64,000 nucleotides of DNA. Origin: Scandinavium goeteborgense (GTDB taxonomy: Bacteria; Pseudomonadota; Gammaproteobacteria; Enterobacterales; Enterobacteriaceae). Shown in pieces: positions 7,216 through 15,510 of this stretch. Position 1 is the first letter of the stretch; each line of letters begins with the position of its first letter. The notes beneath the pieces were generated by a model. That model saw only the letters and a list, made by a program, of their open reading frames with translations. It was not told the origin of the DNA and did no database searches. Position numbers and translations under genes: made by a program. The stretch covers positions 2,647,177 through 2,711,176 of the forward strand of contig NZ_CP054058.1 of assembly GCF_003935895.2 (NCBI RefSeq), written 5' to 3'.

Positions 7216-8378
7216 TGCGTCTTCTCTCCCGCCATTTGTTATGGATAGCCCTGCTCGCGGTCAGCCCGTGGGCGCTGTCGGCCCAAAACTGGCAGCAAAC
7301 CGAACACGAGGCTCGCGGGCAAACCGTGTGGTTCAACGCCTGGGGCGGCGATCAGGCGGTGAATCGCTATCTCGACTGGGCCAGCGGCGAGGTGCAGCGC
7401 GATTACGGCGTAACACTTAAAATGGTGCATCTGGCTGATGCAGCGGATGCGGTAAAACGCATTCAGACCGAAGCGCGCGCCGGGCGTACGCACGGTGGCT
7501 CGGTGGATTTACTGTGGGTCAACGGCGAAAACTTCCGCACCCTGAAAGAGGCAAATTTACTGCAAACCGGTTGGGCGCAATCCCTGCCGAACTGGCAGTA
7601 TGTCGATCTGCAGAAGCCGGTCCTGGAAGATTTTTCCATCCCGACGGACGGAGCGGAATCACCGTGGGGCAGCGCTCAGCTTACGTTTATCGCCCGCCGC
7701 AGCCAGACGTCTCAGCCGCCAACTTCGCCACAAGCATTACTGGATTTCGCCACGGCGCACCCTGGCACCGTGACCTATCCGCGTCCGCCGGATTTCACCG
7801 CCACCGCGTTTCTGGAACAACTGCTGTTGAATCTGACCACCCAGCCTGACGCGTTAAAGCAGCCACCCAACGACGCCACGTTCGCCGCCGTCACCGCGCC
7901 ACTGTGGGCGTATCTCGACAAACTACATCCGCATTTGTGGCGCAACGGCAGCGACTTCCCGGCATCTCCCGCCCGGATGGACGCGATGCTGACCCACAGC
8001 ACGCTGCGCCTGTCGCTGACTTTCAACCCGATGCACGCCAGCCAAAAAGTCGCCAGCGGCGAACTGCCTGCTGACAGTTTCAGCTTTGGGTTTAGCGAGG
8101 GAATGCTCGGCAACGTGCATTTTGTGACGATCCCGGCCAACGCCCGCGCCGTGGCTGGCGCAAAGGTGGTGGCGAACTTTCTGCTGTCACCCGCGGCTCA
8201 GCAGCGCAAAGCCGACCCGGCTGTTTGGGGCGACCCCACGGTGCTGGACATGAACAAACTCCCGACGCCGTGGCCTGCCGCGCAGTCCGAAAAAATGCCG
8301 CCGGTGCTGGCTGAACCGCACGCCACCTGGGTTAACGCGCTGGAGCAGGAATGGCTGCGCCGCTACGGCACGCACTGA
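7215..8378 (+). CDS. ynjB: ABC transporter periplasmic binding protein YnjB
   Basis: 387 residues. Signal peptide at 1-22 (MRLLSRHLLWIALLAVSPWALSA) followed by a spermidine/putrescine- or thiamine-type extracellular binding-protein fold (TVWFNAWGGDQAVNRYLDW, then FSFGFSEGMLGNVHFVTIPANA). It delivers substrate to the YnjC permease. Starts at the ATG overlapping the ydjZ stop by one base and overlaps ynjC by 28 bases, so the whole ydjX-ynjD run is one operon. Substrate unknown; the sulfurtransferase YnjE downstream suggests a sulfur compound, by inference. Confidence 0.93.
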   Translation: MRLLSRHLLWIALLAVSPWALSAQNWQQTEHEARGQTVWFNAWGGDQAVNRYLDWASGEVQRDYGVTLKMVHLADAADAVKRIQTEARAGRTHGGSVDLLWVNGENFRTLKEANLLQTGWAQSLPNWQYVDLQKPVLEDFSIPTDGAESPWGSAQLTFIARRSQTSQPPTSPQALLDFATAHPGTVTYPRPPDFTATAFLEQLLLNLTTQPDALKQPPNDATFAAVTAPLWAYLDKLHPHLWRNGSDFPASPARMDAMLTHSTLRLSLTFNPMHASQKVASGELPADSFSFGFSEGMLGNVHFVTIPANARAVAGAKVVANFLLSPAAQQRKADPAVWGDPTVLDMNKLPTPWPAAQSEKMPPVLAEPHATWVNALEQEWLRRYGTH

Positions 8379-9898
8379 CGGCGCTGCTGTGGGCCGCGAT
8401 GGGGCTGATTTATTTGCCCCTGCTGCCCGCTGCCGTTCAGTTGCTGATGCCCGCGCTGACGCTCGCCAACTGGCAGGCGCTGTTGGGCGACCCGCAGCTT
8501 CCGCAGGCGGCGCTGGCGACGATGGTCTCCACGCTTATCGCCGTCGTCGGCGCCTTCGCCCTCGCGCTATCGGTGGTGGCGGCGTTATGGCCCTCTCAGC
8601 AATGGCAACGTCTGGCGGCCCGCCTGCCGCTGCTGCTCGCCCTGCCTCATGTGGCGTTCGCCAGCGCGGCGTTACTGCTATTTGCCGAAGGCGGCTGGTT
8701 GTTCCGCCAGTTCCCGCAGATTACGCCGCCGATTGACCGCTACGGTATCGGGCTGGGTCTGACGCTGGCGGTGAAAGAGAGCGTGTTTTTGCTGTGGGCG
8801 ATGTACGCCCTGACCGCAGAAAAAGGATTAGCCGAACAGGGCCTGACGCTGCGCAGCCAGGGTTACGGCCGCTGGCAATGCGTGGCGTGGATTGTGCTGC
8901 CGCGTTTGCTGCCGCAGCTGCGTATTGTCCTGCTGGCGACCGCCGCCTGGACACTCTCTGCCGTCGACGTGGCGCTGATCCTCGGCCCCGGCAACCCGCC
9001 GACGCTGGCAGTACTGGCCTGGCAGTGGCTGTCTCAGGGGGATGCCTTACAGCAGGCGCAAGGTTCGCTGACGTGCCTGCTTCTGATCCTGATGTTGGCG
9101 GCGTTGGTGCTCGTCGCCCATCTGCTGTGGCGCGCCTTCCGCGCCCGGGTGCCTGACTTTCAGGGCGTTCGCCATCCGCAGCCGCTGGCATTACCGGGCA
9201 ACGTGCTGGCCTGGCTGCTGCCGCTCAGCGGCGTGCTGTGCGCGGTAACGCTGGGGCTACTTTCCGACAGCCAACTGGCGAATATCGACAGCATCAACAA
9301 CAGTCTGTGGCTGGCACTGGGCGCATCTTTGATCAGCCTGATCTTCTGTTTGCTGTGGCTGGAGTATGGTCCGCAGCGCTGTTATTCATTGATCTGGGCC
9401 TGCATTTGGCTGCCGCTGGTACTGCCCGCGCTGCCCCTCGTCGCCGGGCAATATCAGCTGGCGCTGCTAAGCTGGCAGGACGGTGAATGGCTGACGGTGC
9501 TGTGGGGGCATTTGCTGTGGGTGGTGCCGTGGATGCTGTTTATTCTGCTGCCCGCCTGGCGACGGCTCGACCCGCGCCTGCTGACGATCGCCCGCACGCT
9601 CGGTTGGACTCGCTGGCGCTGCTTCTGGCAGGTGAAAAGCCCGCTGCTGCTGCGCCCGATCCTCGCCGCACTGGCGGTCGGTTTTTCCGTCAGCATCGCG
9701 CAATATTTGCCGACGCTGTGGCTCGGGGCCGGGCGCATTACCACCCTCACCACCGACGCCGTGGCGCTCAGCAGCGGCGGCAGTACGCCGATGCTCGCCA
9801 CTCAGGCCCTTTGGCAACTGCTGCTACCTGGCTGCTTTTTCCTGTTCATCTCCCTGCTGTTACGGTGGCTGGGCCATTATCGACAAGGACTCCGTTAA
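8351..9898 (+). CDS. ynjC: ABC transporter permease YnjC (fused double permease)
   Basis: 515 residues with about twelve membrane helices arranged as two homologous halves, each ending in an ABC permease coupling segment (around GLTLRSQGYGRWQCVAWIVLPRLLPQL in the first half and ARTLGWTRWRCFWQVKSPLLLRPI in the second). A single chain can therefore form the whole membrane channel. It begins inside ynjB and its stop overlaps the ynjD ATG (TAATG). Inner membrane; partner of YnjB and YnjD. Confidence 0.93.
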   Translation: MAAPLRHALTALLWAAMGLIYLPLLPAAVQLLMPALTLANWQALLGDPQLPQAALATMVSTLIAVVGAFALALSVVAALWPSQQWQRLAARLPLLLALPHVAFASAALLLFAEGGWLFRQFPQITPPIDRYGIGLGLTLAVKESVFLLWAMYALTAEKGLAEQGLTLRSQGYGRWQCVAWIVLPRLLPQLRIVLLATAAWTLSAVDVALILGPGNPPTLAVLAWQWLSQGDALQQAQGSLTCLLLILMLAALVLVAHLLWRAFRARVPDFQGVRHPQPLALPGNVLAWLLPLSGVLCAVTLGLLSDSQLANIDSINNSLWLALGASLISLIFCLLWLEYGPQRCYSLIWACIWLPLVLPALPLVAGQYQLALLSWQDGEWLTVLWGHLLWVVPWMLFILLPAWRRLDPRLLTIARTLGWTRWRCFWQVKSPLLLRPILAALAVGFSVSIAQYLPTLWLGAGRITTLTTDAVALSSGGSTPMLATQALWQLLLPGCFFLFISLLLRWLGHYRQGLR

Positions 9899-10530
9899 TG
9901 CTGAAAGTGGATGGTCTGACGGTGACACACCGCGGCACAATGCTGCTCAACGGCGTGGATTTTCAGGTACAAAATGGCGAAATCCTGACGCTGATGGGCG
10001 CCTCCGGGAGCGGAAAATCGACGTTGCTCTCCTGGATGGCGGGCGCGCTGGACGGCGCATTTCATGCCCGGGGCGAACTGTGGCTGAACGATCGGCGATG
10101 TGACATCTTGCCCACCGAAGCGCGACGCATCGGCATTCTGTTTCAGGACGCGCTGCTATTTGACCATTTCAGCGTGGGGCAAAATCTACAGTTAGCGCTG
10201 CCCGCCTCGGTGCCGCGATCGCAGCGACGCGCCCAGGCTGAAGCTGCGCTCGACAGCGCGGGCTTAGGCGGGTTTTATGCCCGCGATCCGGCGACGCTTT
10301 CCGGCGGGCAACGCGCGCGGGTGGCGCTGCTGCGTTCTCTGCTGGCGCAGCCTGACGCGCTGTTGCTGGACGAACCGTTTAGCGGCCTCGATGCCGCGCT
10401 GCGCGACAGTTTCCGCGCATGGGTGTTTACCGAAGTGAAACAGCGCCACATCCCGGTGATTCTGGTGACGCATGACGTGGCCGATATCCCGGCCGATGGC
10501 CGCTGTCTGCGACTTGAAAGCTGGGGCTAA
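9898..10530 (+). CDS. ynjD: ABC transporter ATP-binding protein YnjD
   Basis: 210 residues. Walker A GASGSGKST near residues 35-43, Q-loop LFQDALLF, signature LSGGQRARVALLRSL, Walker B ALLLDEPFSGLD and switch His in LVTHD. The start is fixed by TAATG coupling with ynjC; a longer in-frame reading from 9487 lies inside ynjC and is rejected. Energises the YnjBC importer. Confidence 0.95.
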   Translation: MLKVDGLTVTHRGTMLLNGVDFQVQNGEILTLMGASGSGKSTLLSWMAGALDGAFHARGELWLNDRRCDILPTEARRIGILFQDALLFDHFSVGQNLQLALPASVPRSQRRAQAEAALDSAGLGGFYARDPATLSGGQRARVALLRSLLAQPDALLLDEPFSGLDAALRDSFRAWVFTEVKQRHIPVILVTHDVADIPADGRCLRLESWG

Positions 10531-10605
10531 TCTGCGCCAGCGCAAGGATTTTCCCAAAACGAGGGTCCAGAATGACGCTTCTTTTTTCTTCTGACGGGCA
10601 ATTCG

Positions 10606-11913
10606 ATGAAACGTGTTTCTCAACTGACCGCGCTGGCCCTGCTGATCGGGCTGTCTTCTTCGGTTTCTTTCGCAGCTGATATGCTTTCGCCACTCACCTT
10701 CACCCAGCTTCAGCAGCAGAAAGGCGTCGCCATCGACACCCGTCTGAGCGCGTTCTACAACGGCTGGCCGCAAGCGCTGAATGGCAGTGAAGGCCATGAA
10801 CCGGCGGCGCTGAATCTCTCCGCCAGCTGGCTTTCGGCCATGAACGACGCGCAACTGACCGAATGGATCAAACAGCACCAGTTGCAGTCTTCCACGCCGG
10901 TGGCGCTGTACGGGGCCGATAACGATAACGCCGCCGTGGCGGAACGCCTGAAAAAAGCGGGCCTGACCCACGTCAGCCTGCTCGGTGATGCGCTCAGCCA
11001 ACCGGAACGCCTGCAAAAGCTACCGCACTTTGAGCAACTGGTGTATCCGCAGTGGCTGCATGACATGCAAGAGGGGAAAGCCGTGACCGCCGCGCCGACA
11101 GGCGACTGGAAGGTTATCGAGGCGGCCTGGGGCGCGCCGAAACTTTACCTGCTGAGCCATATTCCGGGCGCGGGCTATATCGACACCAACGACGTCGAAA
11201 GTGAGCCGCTGTGGAACAAAGTCTCTGACGATAAGCTGAAAGCGCTGCTGGCGAAACAGGGTATCCGCCACGACACCACCGTGATTCTGTACGGGCGCGA
11301 CGTGTACGCCGCCGCGCGTGTGGCGCAAATTCTGCTGTATGCCGGGGTGAAAGACGTGCGGCTGTTAGACGGCGGCTGGAAAACCTGGTCCGATGCGGGC
11401 CTGCCGGTTGAGCGCGGCACGCCGGATAAAAACACGCCTGCACCTGATTTCGGGGCCGCGCTTCCGGGCCAGCCGCAGCTGATGCTGGATACCGAACAGG
11501 CCCGGGGTTTGGTGCATCGCAAAGATGCCTCGCTGGTCAGCATTCGTTCGTGGCCGGAATTTATCGGCACCACCAGCGGCTACAACTACATCAAACCAAA
11601 AGGTGAGATCTCCGGGGCGCGCTGGGGCCATGCGGGCAGCGATTCGACCCATATGGAAGATTTCCACAACCCGGACGGCACCATGCGCAGCGCCGATGAT
11701 ATCGCGGCGATGTGGGCGCAATGGCACATTCTGCCCTCGCAACAGGTGTCGTTCTACTGCGGTACCGGCTGGCGTGCCTCTGAAGCGTTTATGTACGCCC
11801 GCGCCATGGGCTGGCAGAACGTGTCGGTGTACGACGGCGGCTGGTACGAATGGAGCCAGAACGCGAAGAACCCGGTCAGCCGCGGCGATCGCGGCCCGGA
11901 CGCTTCGCTCTAA
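10606..11913 (+). CDS. ynjE: Thiosulfate sulfurtransferase YnjE (three rhodanese domains)
   Basis: 435 residues with a signal peptide (MKRVSQLTALALLIGLSSSVSFA) and three rhodanese-like domains. Only the last has the active loop CGTGWR with nucleophile C385, exactly as in E. coli YnjE. The protein moves sulfane sulfur from thiosulfate-like donors to thiols; the signal peptide implies periplasmic location. It follows ynjD by 75 bases and is probably in the same transcript, supporting a sulfur-related role for the operon. Its end overlaps the convergent ynjF by 4 bases. Confidence 0.96.
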   Translation: MKRVSQLTALALLIGLSSSVSFAADMLSPLTFTQLQQQKGVAIDTRLSAFYNGWPQALNGSEGHEPAALNLSASWLSAMNDAQLTEWIKQHQLQSSTPVALYGADNDNAAVAERLKKAGLTHVSLLGDALSQPERLQKLPHFEQLVYPQWLHDMQEGKAVTAAPTGDWKVIEAAWGAPKLYLLSHIPGAGYIDTNDVESEPLWNKVSDDKLKALLAKQGIRHDTTVILYGRDVYAAARVAQILLYAGVKDVRLLDGGWKTWSDAGLPVERGTPDKNTPAPDFGAALPGQPQLMLDTEQARGLVHRKDASLVSIRSWPEFIGTTSGYNYIKPKGEISGARWGHAGSDSTHMEDFHNPDGTMRSADDIAAMWAQWHILPSQQVSFYCGTGWRASEAFMYARAMGWQNVSVYDGGWYEWSQNAKNPVSRGDRGPDASL

Positions 11914-12560
11914 TCGTCACCCGGTCCGGCAGCGCCCTGCTGCCGGACTTCCAGTGAGGCCAGCGTGACATAACCACTCCACACCCGCGTAAAGGTCGTC
12001 AACCAGCACAGACCGCCGAAGATCCACGCCATCCACGCAAAGCCCCCCGGAAACAGGCAGCTCAAGACGAACAGCGCAATGGTTTCGCTGCCTTCGGTAA
12101 ACCCGCCGAGATAATAAAATGATTTATGCGCATAGCCGGGATTGTCGATTTGGTGCTTCGCTGCCAGCGCCGCAAAGGCTAAAAAACTGCTGCCGGTGCC
12201 GATAAACGCAAACAGCAGCCAGCCCCCCGCCAGCGCATTCTCCAGCGGATTCGCCAGGATAAAGCCGAACGGCACCAGGGCGTAAAAAAGGAAATCCAGG
12301 GCGATATCCAGAAAGCCACCGGCGTCTGTCAAGCCCCGTCGCCGCGCCAGTGCGCCGTCCAGTCCGTCGAGCAGACGGTTGAGGACAATCGCCACCAGCG
12401 CCGGAACATACCAGCCCAGCGCCAGAAACGGCAGGGCCAGCACGCCAATCGCAAAACCCACCAGCGTAATGCCGTCCGGCGTAATACCTGGCCTGTCGAG
12501 TTTCTCCGCCGCCCGGTTGAGCCACGGTTTGAGACGAGGGTGAAGATGACGGTCAAGCAT
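11910..12560 (-). CDS. ynjF: CDP-alcohol phosphatidyltransferase family protein YnjF
   Basis: 216 residues, about six membrane helices. The family catalytic motif is complete: DGLDGALARRRGLTDAGGFLDIALD contains DxxDGxxAR followed by GxxxDxxxD. It joins a CDP-activated lipid or alcohol to an alcohol acceptor in the inner membrane; the substrate is unknown. In E. coli this gene follows ynjE on the same strand. Here it is on the opposite strand and overlaps the end of ynjA by 8 bases, forming an ynjA-ynjF pair. Confidence 0.93.
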   Translation of the reverse strand: MLDRHLHPRLKPWLNRAAEKLDRPGITPDGITLVGFAIGVLALPFLALGWYVPALVAIVLNRLLDGLDGALARRRGLTDAGGFLDIALDFLFYALVPFGFILANPLENALAGGWLLFAFIGTGSSFLAFAALAAKHQIDNPGYAHKSFYYLGGFTEGSETIALFVLSCLFPGGFAWMAWIFGGLCWLTTFTRVWSGYVTLASLEVRQQGAAGPGDD

Positions 12561-13119
12561 GCGGTTTCCCCTGCACGTCGCACAACCCTTGCGAAGGGAT
12601 ATCCAGTGCGGCGTTAAATCGAGCCGAAAGGTTCTGAAACGCCACTAGCGCGGTCATTTCGCAGATAGTCTCGTCGTCATAAAAACGCCTGAGCGCCACT
12701 TTTTGCGCCTCGCTGACGAGGGGCGGCGTGGCGGTCATGGCGTCGGCATAGTCCAGCGCCGCGCGTTCGGCTTCGCTGAACAGCGTCGAGCACGGCCAGT
12801 GCGCCACTGCCTGCACTTTTTCCAGCGTATCGGTACGCTGCGCCAGTCGGAGACTATTGGCATCAATGCAAAACGCACAATGACACTGCTGAGAAACGCG
12901 GGTCATCAGCAACGCCCGCAGCTCCGGTGAGAGGCGGGCTTTTTTGCGCTCCAGCCAGCCGACAAACAGCGCCACCAGCCAGAAAAGACGCGGCATCCGT
13001 CCCCACCAGCGGGTCGGGTTCAGAATCTCACCGTAGTGTTTCTTTTGCATTTTGACGATGGGGGCAAGCGAAGGCGGGATTTTGCTCAGCGGCGGTACCC
13101 ACGGTTGACGTTTTTTCAC
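12553..13119 (-). CDS. ynjA: Carboxymuconolactone decarboxylase/AhpD-like protein YnjA
   Basis: 188 residues of the AhpD-like alkylhydroperoxidase/CMD family. The helical core holds the redox motif CHCAFC (CxxC), and the family ending ALVAFQNLSARFNAALDIPSQGLC matches E. coli YnjA. I chose the GTG at 13119, which has AGGAG seven bases upstream and gives the family start KKRQPWVPPLSK; the ATG at 13152 lacks one. Possible peroxide or thiol-disulfide chemistry. In E. coli ynjA sits between ydjZ and ynjB; here it has moved next to ynjF on the minus strand. Confidence 0.9.
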   Translation of the reverse strand: MKKRQPWVPPLSKIPPSLAPIVKMQKKHYGEILNPTRWWGRMPRLFWLVALFVGWLERKKARLSPELRALLMTRVSQQCHCAFCIDANSLRLAQRTDTLEKVQAVAHWPCSTLFSEAERAALDYADAMTATPPLVSEAQKVALRRFYDDETICEMTALVAFQNLSARFNAALDIPSQGLCDVQGKPHA

Positions 13120-13197
13120 CCGGACACTCCTGCAGATCTTCAGATTTATCAACGGCAGAGATAGTATGACACGCTCTGAACAGGAACCTTGACCTCT

Positions 13198-13614
13198 ATG
13201 CTGAAAACTATTGATGTGGTGGCGGCCATTATTGAACGCGCGGGATTGATTTTACTGGCCCAGCGTCCGGCGCATGCCGACCAGCCGGGGCTGTGGGAAT
13301 TTCCCGGCGGGAAGGTGGAAGCCGGAGAGTCGCAGCCCGAGGCGCTTATCCGCGAGCTGCATGAAGAGTTGGGCATTGATGCCCTGCCCGCAGCGTATAT
13401 AGCGAGCCATCAGCGGGAAGTGTCCGGACGCATTATCCATTTGCATGCCTGGCACGTGCCGGAATATCACGGCGAGCTGACCGCGCACGAGCACAGCCAG
13501 CTGGTTTGGGTGACACCGCAAGACGCCTTCAAATGGGAACTGGCCCCTGCCGATATCCCGCTGTTGGACGCGTTTATTGCCTTACGCGACGCCAGACCAA
13601 CGGATTCGTGCTGA
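13198..13614 (+). CDS. nudG: Nudix pyrimidine nucleotide pyrophosphohydrolase NudG
   Basis: 138 residues. Complete Nudix box GGKVEAGESQPEALIRELHEELGI near residues 37-60 and the family segment REVSGRIIHLHAWHVPEYHG. E. coli NudG hydrolyses CTP, dCTP and 5-substituted or oxidised pyrimidine nucleotides (pool sanitation). ATG at 13198 gives the family N-terminus; a TTG at 13189 is less likely. Its 3' end overlaps the convergent ynjH by 41 bases. Confidence 0.95.
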   Translation: MLKTIDVVAAIIERAGLILLAQRPAHADQPGLWEFPGGKVEAGESQPEALIRELHEELGIDALPAAYIASHQREVSGRIIHLHAWHVPEYHGELTAHEHSQLVWVTPQDAFKWELAPADIPLLDAFIALRDARPTDSC

Positions 13615-13849
13615 GCGTTTTTTCATCGCGCTGGCACTGTAACAGCACGCCTTCGGCTTTCACCACCGCGCCTTCGCTGTAGTTCTGGTTTTGATAGATG
13701 CAGCACTGAGCACAAGGCTGCCCACGCTGACCGCCGCTGCTAAAAACCTCCGGCGGCACGTTCACTTCCACATCCGGCCCGAAGCGCTCTGCAGCCTGCA
13801 CGCCGCTGCCAAGAAGCAACAGCAGCCCCGCCATCAGATATCGTTTCAT
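13574..13849 (-). CDS. ynjH: Exported small protein YnjH
   Basis: 91 residues with a signal peptide (MKRYLMAGLLLLLGSGVQA). The short mature domain contains CAQCC and further Cys residues that probably form disulfides in the periplasm (DUF1496-type protein). ATG at 13849 is preceded by AAGGA with 6-base spacing and matches E. coli YnjH length. Convergent and overlapping with nudG. Function unknown. Confidence 0.9.
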   Translation of the reverse strand: MKRYLMAGLLLLLGSGVQAAERFGPDVEVNVPPEVFSSGGQRGQPCAQCCIYQNQNYSEGAVVKAEGVLLQCQRDEKTLSTNPLVWRRVRQ

Positions 13850-14084
13850 TGTCATTCCTTTTTTCTGGGTTCTCAGATAACTATATCGACCCTTTCGCCT
13901 TTTTCTTAAATTTTCGCTTTCATCGTTTTTTGTTATGACAACCCGCCCATTATAAGTTTTCCCCTTCCGAGGCGATTTTTCCTTGCCTGCCGCTGCGTCA
14001 GCGGAGATAGTCGAAAGAAAGTGACCCGCAAATAATAAACACACAAACATCATACCGTTATAGACATAAGAGGAACTTATCTTC

Positions 14085-15428
14085 ATGGAACCGACTCTCT
14101 CTCTGGAAACATTCCTGGACCGCGTTCAGCAACGCGACCCGCATCAGGGTGAATTTGCGCAGGCCGTGCGCGAAGTGATGTCCACCCTGTGGCCGTTCCT
14201 GGACGCCAATCCGCGCTATCGTCAGATGTCGCTGCTGGAACGTCTGGTTGAACCCGAGCGCGTGATCCAGTTCCGCGTCACCTGGGTCGACGACCGTAAT
14301 CAGGTACAGGTCAACCGCGCCTGGCGCGTGCAGTTCAACTCGGCGATTGGCCCGTTCAAAGGCGGAATGCGCTTTCATCCGTCGGTAAACCTGTCGATCC
14401 TCAAATTCCTCGGCTTTGAACAAACCTTCAAAAACGCGCTCACCACCCTGCCGATGGGCGGGGGGAAAGGCGGGAGCGATTTCGATCCGAAAGGCAAAAG
14501 TGAAGGCGAAATCATGCGTTTCTGCCAGGCGCTGATGACCGAACTGTATCGTCATTTAGGCGCGGACACCGACGTTCCGGCAGGTGATATTGGCGTCGGC
14601 GCGCGTGAAGTGGGCTTTATGGCGGGGATGATGAAAAAGCTCTCCAACAACACCGCCTGCGTGTTTACCGGCAAAGGGCTGTCGTTTGGTGGCAGTCTGA
14701 TCCGCCCGGAAGCGACAGGCTACGGGTTAATCTATTTCACAAACGCGATGCTTAAACGCCACGGTCTGGGCTTCGAAGGCATGCGCGTGGCGGTGTCCGG
14801 TTCTGGCAACGTGGCCCAGTACGCGATTGAAAAAGCGATGGAACTGGGCGCCCGCGTGGTGACCGCGTCGGACTCCAGCGGCACGGTGGTGGATGAAGCC
14901 GGTTTTACGGCGGAAAAACTGGCGCGTCTGGAAGAAATTAAAAGCAGCCGCGATGGCCGCGTGGCGGATTACGCCCGCGAGTTTGGCCTGCAATACCTTG
15001 AAGGTCAGCAGCCGTGGTCCGTGCCGGTGGATATCGCCCTGCCGTGCGCCACGCAAAACGAACTCGATGCTGATGCGGCGCGCCTGTTGATTGCCAACGG
15101 CGTGAAAGCGGTGGCCGAAGGCGCCAATATGCCGACCACGATCGCTGCTACCGATTTATTCCTCGAGGCGGGCGTTTTATTTGCACCTGGCAAAGCGGCA
15201 AACGCAGGCGGCGTGGCAACGTCCGGGCTGGAGATGGCGCAGAACGCCGCACGAATGGGCTGGAAGGCAGAGAAAGTCGATGCCCGTTTACACCACATCA
15301 TGCTGGATATTCATCAGGCGTGCGTCGAGTACGGCGGAGAAGGCAAGCAAACGCATTACGTGCGCGGGGCGAACGTCGCCGGATTCGTGAAGGTGGCGGA
15401 TGCGATGCTGGCGCAGGGCGTGATTTAA
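14085..15428 (+). CDS. gdhA: NADP-specific glutamate dehydrogenase
   Basis: 447 residues, full length. Converts 2-oxoglutarate, ammonium and NADPH to glutamate. Shows the dimerisation/substrate domain with catalytic Lys in LPMGGGKGGSDFDPKGKS, the substrate segment FKGGMRFHPSVN, and the Rossmann domain with VAVSGSGNVAQYAIEKA. ATG at 14085 has AAGAGGA upstream. Stands alone, followed by a REP-type repeat rather than a simple terminator. Confidence 0.98.
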   Translation: MEPTLSLETFLDRVQQRDPHQGEFAQAVREVMSTLWPFLDANPRYRQMSLLERLVEPERVIQFRVTWVDDRNQVQVNRAWRVQFNSAIGPFKGGMRFHPSVNLSILKFLGFEQTFKNALTTLPMGGGKGGSDFDPKGKSEGEIMRFCQALMTELYRHLGADTDVPAGDIGVGAREVGFMAGMMKKLSNNTACVFTGKGLSFGGSLIRPEATGYGLIYFTNAMLKRHGLGFEGMRVAVSGSGNVAQYAIEKAMELGARVVTASDSSGTVVDEAGFTAEKLARLEEIKSSRDGRVADYAREFGLQYLEGQQPWSVPVDIALPCATQNELDADAARLLIANGVKAVAEGANMPTTIAATDLFLEAGVLFAPGKAANAGGVATSGLEMAQNAARMGWKAEKVDARLHHIMLDIHQACVEYGGEGKQTHYVRGANVAGFVKVADAMLAQGVI

Positions 15429-15434
15429 GGTTTG

Positions 15435-15509
15435 ATTGCCCGGCGGCGTTGACGCTTGCACGGGCCTACAGGTTTTGTAGGCCTGACAAACGCAGTGCCG
15501 TCGGGCAAT
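15435..15509. repeat. REP/BIME-type palindromic repeat after gdhA
   Basis: Starts ATTGCCCGGCGGCG and ends GCCGTCGGGCAAT, with an inner GGCCTACA...TGTAGGCC stem: the composite REP layout of Enterobacter-type genomes. Lies between the convergent gdhA and topB. Confidence 0.85.
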
Positions 15510-15510
15510 G

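Noticed and set aside
9487-9897. Longer in-frame start for ynjD
   Set aside because: The extension is the out-of-frame reading of ynjC; the TAATG junction at 9896-9900 marks the real start.
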